A DNA stretch of 64,000 nucleotides from Chondrinema litorale (GCF_026250525.1 NZ_CP111049.1:186001-250000); one strand, 5' to 3'. Counted from the first letter of the stretch, positions 16,136 through 25,862 are shown. The notes: generated from the sequence alone by a model not told the origin. Program-made: numbers and translations.

Positions 16136-18619
16136 ATGAACATGAAAAAATTAACTACCATTTTATGGGTTTTATGGCTTAGCTGTAGTCTTGTCTGGGC
16201 ACAGCAATCTGGAAGCATCCAAGGAAAAATTATTGACAAATCGGGAGAAGCATTAATCGGAGCCACCGTAATGATTGATGGCACAACCAAAGGTACCGCA
16301 ACAGACATTAATGGAAAATTTATTTTAAGCAATTTAGATTATGGAAATTACACCCTACTAGTAAGCTATGTAGGTTACACCACTCAAACAATTACCGCAA
16401 AACTTGACGACGATATGGTTTCTCTTGGCAATATTAAGCTAGAAGGAGAAACACATCTGGAACAAGTAGTTATCTCTGGTTCTAACAAAAGTGAAAAAAT
16501 TACAGAATCGCCTGCGACTATTCAATTAATAACAGATAGCGACATAGAAGAAATTGCCAGTTTTAATCCCGGTGAGCTATTAAGCCGAGTAAAAGGTGTA
16601 GACTTTATTCGTTCGGGAGTAGTTGGAACAGGTATTAACATTAGAGGTTTTAATAGCAATTTCAACTCTAAAAACCTTCAAATAAACGATGGTAGATTGG
16701 CAACATTAGTTGCTACAGGTCTTCCATTTGGGCCATTAACCACACAAATTAAAGAAGATATTGAGCGAGTAGAAGTTGTACTGGGGCCAAATTCTGCACT
16801 TTATGGCCCTAATGCACATAATGGTTTGGTGTATACCATTACAAAAGATCCGCGCACATCAGAAGGGACAACTTTCGCTTTAGGTGCTGGTAATCAAAGT
16901 ATGCTAACAGCAAGATTGAGACATGCACAAGTACTCAGCGATAAACTTGCTTTTAAAGTAGTAGGCGAATATACAAAAGGGAAAGAGTTTGAATACATGG
17001 ATTCAGTGTATATAGATAGATTAGATGCTGATGGCAATTTAGGAGCAGATGGTTCTGTAGAAGCTTACAACGAGTTAGAATTAGACCGCAATTTTGAATT
17101 TATGAGAGGTGAAGCAGCACTTTACTACAGCGTAACCGATGAAGCCGATTTAATTTTATCTTATGGAGCTAGCAATAGTACTTACCTTGCTCCTACTAAT
17201 GTAGGTCGAAACCAGATTATCGACTGGAGAATTAATCATATCCATTTAAAATACAACTCGCCAAGATTCTTTGCTCAGATTTACAGAACAGGAAGTAAAA
17301 CAGATGATACCTACTCTATAGATGAGCGCACCAAGCAATATTACCGCTTATTAGATGCAGGTCTTTCTGATGCAGAAGCTCGTGGAGAACAATCGTATGC
17401 AAGTAAAGCAAAGTTCGTAGACGATAGCCACAGATGGAATGCAGAGGTGCAGTATAACAATGAGTTTAACGGTTACGAATTTGTAGTTGGTGGCCAATGG
17501 CAAAGAGATTTTGCAAACAGTAAAGGTACTTATTTGCTCGATGGTGGAGGTACTCAAGATATAGACATTGAGCAATTCGGTTTGTATGGACAAGTTCAAA
17601 AAGTATTTGGCACATCTGGATTTAAAGCAATTGCTGCTTTCCGTGCAGATAACCACGAAGTTTATGGATTCAACTTTGTGCCTAAAGTAGGTCTTCTTAA
17701 AATAGGGAAACTAAGTACATGGCGCTTAACTTACGGACAAGGTATAGCTGCACCAACCATTATGAATATGTATGGCGATTTGTTTTCTGGTTTAATACTG
17801 GGTAATGGAGAAGGTTTTACATTGGAAGATGGGACTCTAGTTGAAAAGCAAAAAGTTGAAAAAATTAAAACATTTGAGTTAGGTTACAAAGGGCAAGCAC
17901 TTGAAAATAAGTTGTATGTAGATGCCGATGCTTATTTCAATATTTCAACAGATTTCTTAAGCCCGGTAACAGCGATTGGTGTAGTTTCTAAAATCGGAGA
18001 TCAGCCAATTGAGCAAGTGCAAAGTGGATATGCTGCTTATGGTGGTTTGGTTTACTCTTATGTAAACTTTGGTAAAGTAAATACATATGGAATTGATTTA
18101 GGCTTAAACTACTATTTTACTGATAAAGTGAGTGCAGTGTTCAACTATTCATACTTTAACTACTCAGTAGATGAGGATAACCTAGAAGATAATGATTTTA
18201 ATAATGATGGCGTGGTAAATAAACTAGATGTATTGGTAAATGCACCAAACCACAAAGCTAGTTTAGGCATGTACTACAGAGGCAGCAAGTTTTTTGGAAA
18301 TATCTTTACTCGTTGGGTGCAGGAATACGATTACTTCTCAAGTTTCCAAATAGCTGCTAAATCTCAAGATTTAGTATATAGAGGTGTACCAGTTGTAGAG
18401 AATGCAAGAAGTAAAGATGCTTTTAATTATGGTCCACTTGGAGGGTTTGTAAATGTAGATTTGGGTATGGGCTATCACATCAATTCTAATTTCACAGTAT
18501 CTGGTCAAGTATCTAACCTGTTTGATTCTAAAATTAGAGAGTTTACAGCATCTCCATTTATTGGCAGATTGTACTCTGTTGAATTGAAAGTAAAATTACC
18601 TGGAATAGGAAGTAAGTAA
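16136..18619 (+). CDS. TonB-dependent receptor with carboxypeptidase-regulatory-like domain
   Basis: 827 residues. A signal peptide (cleaved near residue 23, WAQ) precedes a carboxypeptidase-D regulatory-like domain (about 27-105: IQGKIIDKSGEALIGATV to VGYTTQTI). The plug follows (about 115-240, with GTGINIRGFNSNF and VEVVLGPNSALYGPNA), then a 22-strand-type barrel ending in LYSVELKVKLPGI. It imports a ligand across the outer membrane using TonB. No SusD-like partner is nearby, so it is not a typical polysaccharide locus. It closes the acyl cluster after a 223-bp gap and has its own strong terminator. A start at 16142 is also possible. Confidence 0.9.
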   Translation: MNMKKLTTILWVLWLSCSLVWAQQSGSIQGKIIDKSGEALIGATVMIDGTTKGTATDINGKFILSNLDYGNYTLLVSYVGYTTQTITAKLDDDMVSLGNIKLEGETHLEQVVISGSNKSEKITESPATIQLITDSDIEEIASFNPGELLSRVKGVDFIRSGVVGTGINIRGFNSNFNSKNLQINDGRLATLVATGLPFGPLTTQIKEDIERVEVVLGPNSALYGPNAHNGLVYTITKDPRTSEGTTFALGAGNQSMLTARLRHAQVLSDKLAFKVVGEYTKGKEFEYMDSVYIDRLDADGNLGADGSVEAYNELELDRNFEFMRGEAALYYSVTDEADLILSYGASNSTYLAPTNVGRNQIIDWRINHIHLKYNSPRFFAQIYRTGSKTDDTYSIDERTKQYYRLLDAGLSDAEARGEQSYASKAKFVDDSHRWNAEVQYNNEFNGYEFVVGGQWQRDFANSKGTYLLDGGGTQDIDIEQFGLYGQVQKVFGTSGFKAIAAFRADNHEVYGFNFVPKVGLLKIGKLSTWRLTYGQGIAAPTIMNMYGDLFSGLILGNGEGFTLEDGTLVEKQKVEKIKTFELGYKGQALENKLYVDADAYFNISTDFLSPVTAIGVVSKIGDQPIEQVQSGYAAYGGLVYSYVNFGKVNTYGIDLGLNYYFTDKVSAVFNYSYFNYSVDEDNLEDNDFNNDGVVNKLDVLVNAPNHKASLGMYYRGSKFFGNIFTRWVQEYDYFSSFQIAAKSQDLVYRGVPVVENARSKDAFNYGPLGGFVNVDLGMGYHINSNFTVSGQVSNLFDSKIREFTASPFIGRLYSVELKVKLPGIGSK

Positions 18620-18652
18620 TACCAAGTAAAATAGCCTTCGCAAGTTTGATAA

Positions 18653-18684
18653 AAAAAACCGCCAGATATTTCTGGCGGTTTTTT
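18653..18684. terminator. Bidirectional terminator between TonB receptor and oxidoreductase genes
   Basis: Perfect 14-bp stem (AAAAAACCGCCAGA at 18653-18666, TCTGGCGGTTTTTT at 18671-18684) with a 4-nt loop. It is flanked by A and T runs on both sides and serves the two convergent genes. Confidence 0.92.
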
Positions 18685-18712
18685 GTTTATATAATTAAAG
18701 TATGAAATGTAA

Positions 18713-20179
18713 TTAAACTTCCCAGCCTTTTCTGTAGGTTCTTCCTACAAATTGGTTGGCCTCTTCGAGGTTAGTGATTTTCATTTTTTCACCATCCCAG
18801 AGTAATTTTTTACGACCAAAGAACTCCATTTTACCATCGGCTGTTTCTTTTCTGAGCATATAGCTACGAATAGCCAAATTACCCATTAAAACAGTTTCTG
18901 TCATTGGGCCAGCATAATCAAATGAAGAAGTAAGACCTTTGTGCTCTGTACTATTAAATCCGGCTTTACAAGCATCTACCCACTTGCGTTGATGTCCATA
19001 TTCTGGTTCATCATTTTTTTCTACTTCTGGGCCAAATTCTGTAGTGCCATCATTTAAATAGAGCTTAGGCATTAATGGTGAACTATCGTTGATGTTGGTA
19101 GAAATCAATCCTTTATCACCCAATATCAATACGCCATTAGAACCGCCTTTGCCTCCAATGTCATGGTCAGCAGGAATAATTTCTGGATGCGAAGGTTTAA
19201 TACCACCATCGCTCCATGTCATCTCGATTGGAGACTTGGTTTTATCAGTAGCATCAAAATGTAATGTAATGAAAGAAGATGGAGGGCAACCTTCTGGATG
19301 GTAGTCTGGTGTCCACATTTGAGAGAAGATCGAACTCACACTACATTCTGCATCTTTCGGATACATCAATCCTAAAGTTCTAAAAGGTATGTCTATTAAG
19401 TGGCATCCAACATCACCTAAAGCACCTGTTCCGTATTCCCACCAGCCTCTCCAGTTAAATGGATGCAAGTTTGGTGTATAAGGTATTTTTTTAGATGGCC
19501 CTAACCATAAATCCCAATTAAGGTCAGCAGGTTTTTGGCTCTCATCTGGTGCTGGCATAGCGCCACCTTGCGGCCAAACAGGTCTGTTAGTCCAGATTTG
19601 TACTTTATGAATGTTTCCTATTACGCCAGAGTCCACCCATTTTTGAACCATTTTTAGCAGTTCGTTAGAACCACCTTGGTTACCCATTTGGCTCACAATT
19701 TTATGCTCTCTAGCCATCTCAGTAAGCATTCTAGCTTCTCTGATGTTGTGGGTCATAGGTTTTTGCACGTAAACATGCTTGCCTCTTTCCATAGCAAAGG
19801 CAGCAGCCGGACCATGCACGTGGTCTGGTGTAGAAATGGTTACCGCATCAATGTCTTTTTGTTTTTCAAGCATCTCTCTGTAATCTGCATAGAGTTTTGC
19901 TTTTGGGAATTTCTCAACTGAGGCTTTGGCTGAACCAGCAAAATCTACATCGCAAAGGGCAACAATATTTTCTCTACCATTTACAGATGCATTTCTAATG
20001 TCACTAGCTCCTTTTCCACCAGCGCCAATTGCAGCGATGTTTAGCTTATCACTAGGGGCGGTATATCCAACACCTCCAAGCACATGTCTGGGTACTATAA
20101 ATACCGAAGAAGCTATTGCTCCTTTTTTTATAAAAGACCTGCGGGAATTGTCAGATTGTTCTGTCTTTTTTTCACTCAT
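18713..20179 (-). CDS. Tat-exported Gfo/Idh/MocA-family oxidoreductase
   Basis: 488 residues. The N-terminus has a twin-arginine signal (RRSFIKKGA, R13-R14), then a Rossmann fold (IAAIGAGGKG) and the family's QKP variant of the EKP motif (YVQKPMTHNI). A long C-terminal beta-sheet domain includes the cysteine-bearing segment typical of Bacteroidota periplasmic members. The family oxidises or rearranges sugars and inositols with bound NAD(P). A Tat signal means that it is exported already folded with its cofactor. It stands alone between a terminator and a 200-bp gap, so its substrate cannot be inferred from neighbours. Confidence 0.9.
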   Translation of the reverse strand: MSEKKTEQSDNSRRSFIKKGAIASSVFIVPRHVLGGVGYTAPSDKLNIAAIGAGGKGASDIRNASVNGRENIVALCDVDFAGSAKASVEKFPKAKLYADYREMLEKQKDIDAVTISTPDHVHGPAAAFAMERGKHVYVQKPMTHNIREARMLTEMAREHKIVSQMGNQGGSNELLKMVQKWVDSGVIGNIHKVQIWTNRPVWPQGGAMPAPDESQKPADLNWDLWLGPSKKIPYTPNLHPFNWRGWWEYGTGALGDVGCHLIDIPFRTLGLMYPKDAECSVSSIFSQMWTPDYHPEGCPPSSFITLHFDATDKTKSPIEMTWSDGGIKPSHPEIIPADHDIGGKGGSNGVLILGDKGLISTNINDSSPLMPKLYLNDGTTEFGPEVEKNDEPEYGHQRKWVDACKAGFNSTEHKGLTSSFDYAGPMTETVLMGNLAIRSYMLRKETADGKMEFFGRKKLLWDGEKMKITNLEEANQFVGRTYRKGWEV

Positions 20180-20391
20180 ATTTATATCTGTTTAAATTGC
20201 TTTCAGTTAATTATCTCTTTTTTGAGTTTTATTGATACCCCGCTTCTCGTTTCACTCTCTCTTAAAGTTAAATAAATTAATAGAATCTGATTTGAAGATG
20301 AAGAAAAGAATCTGTGAAAGTAGATATCTTATAGATGAAATAAACCGATTTACTAGCAACCAGAACAATCTTTTAATGAAACTGCTGCATT

Positions 20392-20997
20392 TTACATAAC
20401 ACCAAACATATTTTTGATTCCGGTAATGATCATACTCACTCCTATTGCTCCTATAAAGAAGCCATTGAGTCTTAATAAAACTTCCATATTTTTATCAAAA
20501 GCTGTTTTCATGCGCTTTCCCTCTAAAGAATCTCGCAGCCTTTTTAATAGAAATATTGTTAAAAAATTTGTAAAGAAAACCACCACCAAAATAATGGAGC
20601 CAATTAAAGTTGTATGTCTATAAGAAACTATAATACTTAAAGAAATAGAACCAGCACCAACCATAAAAGGCAAAGCAATTTCCGATGCCAAATCGTCAAG
20701 GTCTTCTTTTATCATGATTAAAGCTTTTTGACCTTTTACGATAAATAAATAAGCATAAGAGAAAATGATAATTCCACCAAAAATTCTGAATGACTCAAAA
20801 TCTATTTTAAAAACTGTTTCAAAGATATGTTCGCCAGTAAAAAAGAAGAACAAACAAATTACAAGTGAGATTATCGTGGCCTTAAAAATTACATTTATAA
20901 AATTTTTGTGGCTTAAATCTTTTCTTATCGGTTCCAGATACAGGAAAAGAGCAAAAGGATTAAGCATAACTAAAAATTCAATAATCGATGATGCCAT
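20392..20997 (-). CDS. MarC-family integral membrane protein
   Basis: 201 residues with six hydrophobic helices. Family marks are the N-terminal FLVMLNPFALFLYL and the mid-protein ALPFMVGAGSIS, corresponding to the second NP/GPG motif, with charged DLASE just before. MarC proteins are inner-membrane proteins of unknown transport function; the old link with multiple antibiotic resistance was not upheld. It stands alone, 394 bp (interrupted gap) from the oxidoreductase gene start and 180 bp from the small lipoprotein frame on the other strand. Confidence 0.85.
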   Translation of the reverse strand: MASSIIEFLVMLNPFALFLYLEPIRKDLSHKNFINVIFKATIISLVICLFFFFTGEHIFETVFKIDFESFRIFGGIIIFSYAYLFIVKGQKALIMIKEDLDDLASEIALPFMVGAGSISLSIIVSYRHTTLIGSIILVVVFFTNFLTIFLLKRLRDSLEGKRMKTAFDKNMEVLLRLNGFFIGAIGVSMIITGIKNMFGVM

Positions 20998-21180
20998 TTG
21001 TTTATTTTAATTAAGGTTCAAAATTTGCATTTGCCACGCAAAACAAAACATGTTGTTTCATCAATCAAAAAAAATCATAATTAAAATGCCTCAGCTTTGT
21101 AGTTTCGAGTTATGAAAGGGGTATACTAATTGTATTAAATATTAAGAAATACTTAGTTTGACTATCATTAATCGAGCACT

Positions 21181-21405
21181 ATTAAAAAATTATTATTACT
21201 CTCTTTTACCATAATCAGTATTACTATAACTAGTTGTAGTTCTATTTACATTTCTAAAACACCTACGGGGCAAACAAAGAAAACGACTAGCTCCACATCT
21301 GCTAAAGAAAATGCACCGGGGCAAGTGAAGAAGAGAACGGGTGCAAAGTCTGCCAAAGAATACGCGCCGGGTCAACAGAAGAAAAAGAATAAAGGTAAAA
21401 ACTAA
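21181..21405 (+). CDS. Small lipoprotein with APGQ-x-KK repeats and apparent ATT start
   Basis: A 74-codon frame not starting with ATG, GTG or TTG. From codon ATT at 21181 it reads as a full lipoprotein signal: KK, a hydrophobic run and the lipobox ITSC (Cys19). After that come three copies of a TGQ/APGQ-plus-lysine unit (PTGQTKK, APGQVKK, APGQQKKK) ending in a very basic tail. In-frame stops lie just upstream (TAA at 21169-21171), and only three codons precede the ATT, so the ATT occupies the place where the start Met is expected. Small Bacteroidota lipoproteins with this repeat exist, often mislabelled as a quinol oxidase subunit. Function is unknown. It either uses ATT or has recently lost its start. 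Confidence 0.6.
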   Translation: MKKLLLLSFTIISITITSCSSIYISKTPTGQTKKTTSSTSAKENAPGQVKKRTGAKSAKEYAPGQQKKKNKGKN

Positions 21406-21420
21406 ATAAGTATATAAAAG

Positions 21421-21445
21421 AAAAGGTATCCATCAGATACCTTTT
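21421..21445. terminator. Bidirectional terminator between small lipoprotein and haem-binding gene
   Basis: Perfect 10-bp stem (AAAAGGTATC 21421-21430, GATACCTTTT 21436-21445), 5-nt loop, T run on the right and A run on the left. Its presence just after the small frame supports that frame as a real transcribed gene. Confidence 0.85.
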
Positions 21446-21459
21446 TTATTGTCTATAGA

Positions 21460-21978
21460 TTAATCTCTTGGTGGAGGATTTCCACCTCCTCTACGTGGCA
21501 TTTTTAAACTATCGGCCGGATAATTGGCTTCTAAAAAATCCATTTGCGACTGAGCCCAATTAATCAAAGTAGTTTTTTGTTCTTCGGTTAAATGAGCCTC
21601 TTTGTGGAAACCCATCGCCGTGTATGAATCAAGCGGCATTTCGTTATGTTCGATTACTTCTGCGGTCTCTTCAAACTTATGGTTTTGAACTGCTATTGGT
21701 GCATTTGTAAATTCAGAAAAATTCAAGTGCCTTTTTCCATCTTTTATGTGGCCGTCTAACCACCATGCTACAGGTTGAATATTCGAATACCAAGGGTAAT
21801 TAGTTTTGTTACTGTGACAGTCGTAACATGCTACAGAAAGAATCTGGTCAACATCATCTGGTAATTGATACTTTGTAGCTACACTAGCGGTTTGTACGTT
21901 TGAGTCATTTTTTTCTGGTCTAAAGAATTGAATAATAACCAGAATGGCTACTATTACTATTCCGATTTTCTTTCCCAT
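21460..21978 (-). CDS. Haem-binding domain protein (single CxxCH)
   Basis: 172 residues. One N-terminal membrane anchor or uncleaved signal (about 4-19) precedes the haem-binding region, with a c-type attachment site CYDCH (C51, C54, H55) followed by SNKTNYPWYSNIQPVAWWL. That segment is typical of the Haem_bd family. Candidate distal ligands lie in the stretch HNEMPLDSY. The proline- and glycine-rich tail is basic. Proteins of this family are periplasmic, membrane-anchored cytochromes of unknown redox partner. It sits convergent with the small APGQ lipoprotein. Confidence 0.88.
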   Translation of the reverse strand: MGKKIGIVIVAILVIIQFFRPEKNDSNVQTASVATKYQLPDDVDQILSVACYDCHSNKTNYPWYSNIQPVAWWLDGHIKDGKRHLNFSEFTNAPIAVQNHKFEETAEVIEHNEMPLDSYTAMGFHKEAHLTEEQKTTLINWAQSQMDFLEANYPADSLKMPRRGGGNPPPRD

Positions 21979-22155
21979 GTTTGTAGTTATATTTTGATTA
22001 CCTTTTAATATGAATTATCTATCATTAAAAAGTACAAGAAGTCGCAAATTGTTTGAATTTGAACGGAATAACAGGCATTCTTCAAAAAAAATAGCCATTA
22101 AGAATTTCTACTCAATAGCTATCTAAAATCAACCTGTTTGAATCGATTTATTATC

Positions 22156-22953
22156 TTAATTCACAAAATTGATAGTATCTATTGTTGTGATTTCACCTAC
22201 TGAAACTGTTACATCTTCTACACTGATTGTTTCGTATCCACTTTCTTCTGTTGGAACTGCAACAACAGTATAAGTTCCGGCTTCTAAAGCTCTTAGCAAA
22301 TACTCACCATTTTCGTTCGGATAGGTAGACACACTATCACTATTCATAATTCCATAAACTACTGTGTTTACATCTGCTGGGTCTACAACACCATTAATTG
22401 CACCTGTAAGTGCTTCCATTTTAGCTCTAATTACTGGCTTAAGATTGTAGTTGCCAGAGTTGCCTGCTTTAACGACTGATTTAGCAGCATCAAAATCTAT
22501 TACTAGTTTGTAAGTAATACCTCCTTCAACTTCTTGATGAATGTTGAGTTTAAGACCACTTTGGCTGCCAGATGGCACTTTTAAATCTACATTACTACCA
22601 TCGATGGTTAATTCGTTGCCATCTCCTAGTATTAATCTAATTTGGCTAATTTTACCAGCCGGTAATTCTATTTCTCCAAGAAATGCTTCTTCACCATTGG
22701 TTAGTGTCAATAAATCGTAAACTCCTAGTTCTGAACCTTCTAAAGACTGCCAGCCACTTTCATCATCTTCGTCTTCATTTACATTAATCTGTACGTCTTC
22801 GATATCGATTAAAACAGCTTCGTAGTCAGCAGGAGCATCGATTAAGCTCACTTGAATCTTCGCATTTTGATCATTTTCATCATCGCAAGAAGCGAAAAAC
22901 AGTAAACTGATAGTGCAAAATAAGGTAGCTTTTAGGATTCTAAATTTGTTCAT
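22156..22953 (-). CDS. DUF4382 lipoprotein
   Basis: 265 residues. Lipoprotein signal ends at LLFFASC (Cys23), followed by an acidic linker. The main domain (about 33-185) has the DUF4382 pattern: VSLIDAPADYEAVLIDIEDVQI, then GVYDLLTLTNG and the LPAGKISQIRLIL segment. A second small beta domain (about 190-262; GAINGVVDPADV to EAGTYTVVAVP) looks like a carboxypeptidase-regulatory fold. It should sit in the outer membrane or at the cell surface. The function of the family is unknown. It is monocistronic by spacing. Confidence 0.85.
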   Translation of the reverse strand: MNKFRILKATLFCTISLLFFASCDDENDQNAKIQVSLIDAPADYEAVLIDIEDVQINVNEDEDDESGWQSLEGSELGVYDLLTLTNGEEAFLGEIELPAGKISQIRLILGDGNELTIDGSNVDLKVPSGSQSGLKLNIHQEVEGGITYKLVIDFDAAKSVVKAGNSGNYNLKPVIRAKMEALTGAINGVVDPADVNTVVYGIMNSDSVSTYPNENGEYLLRALEAGTYTVVAVPTEESGYETISVEDVTVSVGEITTIDTINFVN

Positions 22954-23276
22954 AAATGATAGTTTAAAATAAGTAATTTTAGTTGCTTATTAATTTAAAA
23001 TAGCTTGTTCTGTTAACTATCATTTACAAGCTCTGTGACCATTCTAAAATAAAACTATGTATAAACATTAATTAGATTAGTTTTAAAATAATTAATAATT
23101 AATAATTAGCACAAAGTATTTAAAAATTAGAAATAAAGCGAATAAGAGGCTTTTATAAAAAAATAACAGGTGCTGTTTTTTTTGAAACAAGCACCTGCCT
23201 TATCCTGATTAATTTCAAAGCTGAATGAATCTCATTAAATTAAATTGATGAAAATGGCAACAGTTTGTATATCTAC
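22954..23276. other. Intergenic, AT-rich, with one terminator
   Basis: A 323-bp gap between the DUF4382 gene start and the stop of the upstream TonB receptor gene. It contains the terminator at 23167-23197 and the presumed promoter of the DUF4382 gene. I see no further feature. Confidence 0.4.
23167..23197 (-). terminator. Terminator of the 806-aa TonB receptor gene
   Basis: 8-bp stem (CAGGTGCT 23167-23174, AGCACCTG 23190-23197), 15-nt loop, followed on the minus strand by TTATTTTTTT. Confidence 0.75.
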
Positions 23277-25697
23277 TTAATTCGAAACTCGCTTTTGCTC
23301 CTCTTCTGAACCTACTGTTCGCTTTCTAGATTTTTTAATTTTTTGGTTACCAAACTTCTGAGTAAAAGAGACTGTAAATATGCGTTTGTTTGGTTTCCAT
23401 CTCCCTGTAAAAGTGAAAGAGGCATCATCAAAAGTTCGCCATCTGTATTGCGTGGTTTCGAATATGTCGTTGCAAGAAAGTCTGAGTGTACTTCCTTTAT
23501 TAAATTCTTTTTGCACACCAAGATTTACAAAACCTCTGGCTAGCCAATTAAAGTAACCATTTATTCTTGGTGATATATAAAACATAGCTAGCTCTAGGCT
23601 AAAGTTTTTTGGAAGCAAAAAAGTATGCGTACTATTTACTTGTAGCCCGTTTTGTATGCTTTCGTAATATTCGCTGTTAAGCGTAGTGCTTATTTTCTGC
23701 CAATTTCCAGAAAAATTATTCTGTGTTTCCCACCAAGTATTTAGTTTAACTGGCATAGAGAGATTGAGTGCAAGTGTATTTCTGCGGTGTATGTTTTCAG
23801 ATGTAAACATCAGTGTATTGGTTTCTAAATCAATTTGTGGTTGAAACCTCATAATCACATTTTTATCTCTGCTGGACTGAAATGAAATGATAAAATTTTT
23901 GAAAGAATAATCTGCTTTAAAGTTGTTTGTAAGTGTCGGTAGAATCTTGGCATTTCCAGAGAAAAAAGTATTAGGATCGATAAACAAAACAAATGGAGCC
24001 ATCTCGTTAAAGGCTGGTCGGGTAATTCTTCTGCCATAAGCAAACTGAATCTGATTATGCTCATTAAACCTTTTAGAAATAAATAAAGATGGAAAAAAGT
24101 TACCGTAATTTCTATCAACAACAGCTTTTTCCTTTCTTGTATTCATTAATGTTCTAGTGTGCTCATACCTTAAACCAGCAGATACATTTGTATTTTTGTC
24201 GATGGCAAATTTAAATGAAGTAAAAGCCGCCAATACGTTTTCTGTGAGGTCTGAGTAACTAGTTAGTCGCTCGTCTGTAACCCAGTTTTCACCCTCTTGT
24301 CTGGTTATTCTAACATCATTTACTAAATCAGAAAATATACCTTTTACACCCGTTTCTATCGTGAATGAAGGGTTTACTTCGAAAGTATAATCTGCTTTAG
24401 CAACCCATAAATTAATAGGAGTTTTTTTGAAGACATTGCTAAACTCGCTATTTAAAAATGTGCCGTCTGCCGAATAATAAGAATAACTATTATCTGTAGG
24501 GTGAGAATTAAAGTATGTGAGATAGTCTAAGTTAAAATCTAATGTGTGTTTATCTGCAATAGATTGTTTTATGTTGATGTTGCCCATAATATGGTTCCAA
24601 TGGTCTCTTTCCAACATATTTGTGGCAGCAATTGTATCTGCTGAGAAAGCATAATCTACATAAGATCTACTTGGGAAATTTGTCTTCCTTTTATAATCAT
24701 ATCCGCTGATGAGTACACTCAGAATGGTTTTTTTGGTCAGATAATAATCTAAACCCAATCTGTAATTGTATGAGTTTGTCGTTGCATCTCTATCTGCTAG
24801 TGCTTCTGTATAAATATCTTCTACACCATTGTTGTTTTCTCTGTAGTTTTCCCATATAAATGTTTGGGCTGCATGGTAAACTGATGCATTGGCAAAATAG
24901 CTTATCTTTTTTCCTGAATGATTTAATACAAGGCTACTACCAGCGATAATACCTGTTCCGTAACCAACATTCCCCGAAACAGAGCCATTTGTACCATAGC
25001 TGCCTTTCCCAGATTTCATTACAATATTGATAAAACCTGCATCTCCATCTGCATCGTATTTAGCTGGAGGCACAGACATAATCTCAATTTTTTCTACATC
25101 AGCAGCATTTAATCCAGAGAGCATTTGCATTACCGCATTAATAGACATGCGATTTCTCTTTCCATTAATGAGCACAATTACACCATTTTTACCATTTATA
25201 GAAAGTGTACTACTTTGGCGATTTACCATTATACCCGGAGATTTTTCAAGCATATCTATTGCTGTTAATCCGGATGAGGTAATGCTGCTTCCGACATTAA
25301 TCACTAGCTTGCCCATTTCCATTTCGTAAAGAGGCTTAGTTGCTCTAATGGTTACTTCGCTTAATTCTGTTGTCGATTTATTGAGCGTAATTGTTTCAAG
25401 TGAAACCTTTCTATTATCTCCTTGAAAAGTGATTTTAGAATAGTATTTCTCAAAACCCATCATATAAGAGTTTACCAGATAAGTACCTTTCGGAAATCTA
25501 GTTAAAGAAAATACACCATTTGCATCTGAAACAGCTCCTTTAATGAGCGATGAATCTTCAACATCTAATAGTAGCACATTGGCAAATGGAATGGTATTAC
25601 CTTCTGTATCTTCTATGTTTCCGGTGATAGCATTTTGCCCTGTAGCAAAAAATGTGTTAGTAGTTATAGTAAGAATAATTATCCAGATAGTTTTCAT
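23277..25697 (-). CDS. TonB-dependent receptor, outer-membrane beta-barrel (OMP_b-brl_3 type)
   Basis: 806 residues with a signal peptide (about 1-20). A carboxypeptidase-regulatory-like domain (ITGNIEDTEGNTIPFANVLL) is followed by a plug (about 120-235: SSGLTAIDMLEKSPGIMV, ADVEKIEIMSVPPAKYDADG) and a barrel. The barrel carries features of the family with a short C-terminal (RIFTVSFTQKFGN then a basic tail). The tail KSRKRTVGSEEEQKR after the last strand is longer and more charged than usual. This family typically transports or senses unknown ligands; there is no SusD or anti-sigma partner nearby. Confidence 0.87.
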   Translation of the reverse strand: MKTIWIIILTITTNTFFATGQNAITGNIEDTEGNTIPFANVLLLDVEDSSLIKGAVSDANGVFSLTRFPKGTYLVNSYMMGFEKYYSKITFQGDNRKVSLETITLNKSTTELSEVTIRATKPLYEMEMGKLVINVGSSITSSGLTAIDMLEKSPGIMVNRQSSTLSINGKNGVIVLINGKRNRMSINAVMQMLSGLNAADVEKIEIMSVPPAKYDADGDAGFINIVMKSGKGSYGTNGSVSGNVGYGTGIIAGSSLVLNHSGKKISYFANASVYHAAQTFIWENYRENNNGVEDIYTEALADRDATTNSYNYRLGLDYYLTKKTILSVLISGYDYKRKTNFPSRSYVDYAFSADTIAATNMLERDHWNHIMGNINIKQSIADKHTLDFNLDYLTYFNSHPTDNSYSYYSADGTFLNSEFSNVFKKTPINLWVAKADYTFEVNPSFTIETGVKGIFSDLVNDVRITRQEGENWVTDERLTSYSDLTENVLAAFTSFKFAIDKNTNVSAGLRYEHTRTLMNTRKEKAVVDRNYGNFFPSLFISKRFNEHNQIQFAYGRRITRPAFNEMAPFVLFIDPNTFFSGNAKILPTLTNNFKADYSFKNFIISFQSSRDKNVIMRFQPQIDLETNTLMFTSENIHRRNTLALNLSMPVKLNTWWETQNNFSGNWQKISTTLNSEYYESIQNGLQVNSTHTFLLPKNFSLELAMFYISPRINGYFNWLARGFVNLGVQKEFNKGSTLRLSCNDIFETTQYRWRTFDDASFTFTGRWKPNKRIFTVSFTQKFGNQKIKKSRKRTVGSEEEQKRVSN

Positions 25698-25812
25698 AAT
25701 ACATTGATTTTGAATTGTATTCTAGATACTTCTTATGTTATTCTCTTTTAGGAGTAGAGAATAAAAAAATAAATTTGACACTAGAAATGTGTTGTGTAAC
25801 ATAAGAAAGGTT

Positions 25813-25844
25813 CAAGGCAATCAGATAAGAACCTGATCACCTTG
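25813..25844 (-). terminator. Imperfect hairpin after the BBE-type oxidoreductase gene
   Basis: Two 5-bp stems (CAAGG/CCTTG outer, ATCAG/CTGAT inner) split by a CA/CA internal loop, with an 8-nt apical loop. It lies 19 bp after the stop of the minus-strand gene. The T tract is weak, so terminator function is uncertain. Confidence 0.5.
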
Positions 25845-25862
25845 AAAAACATGACTCACCTG

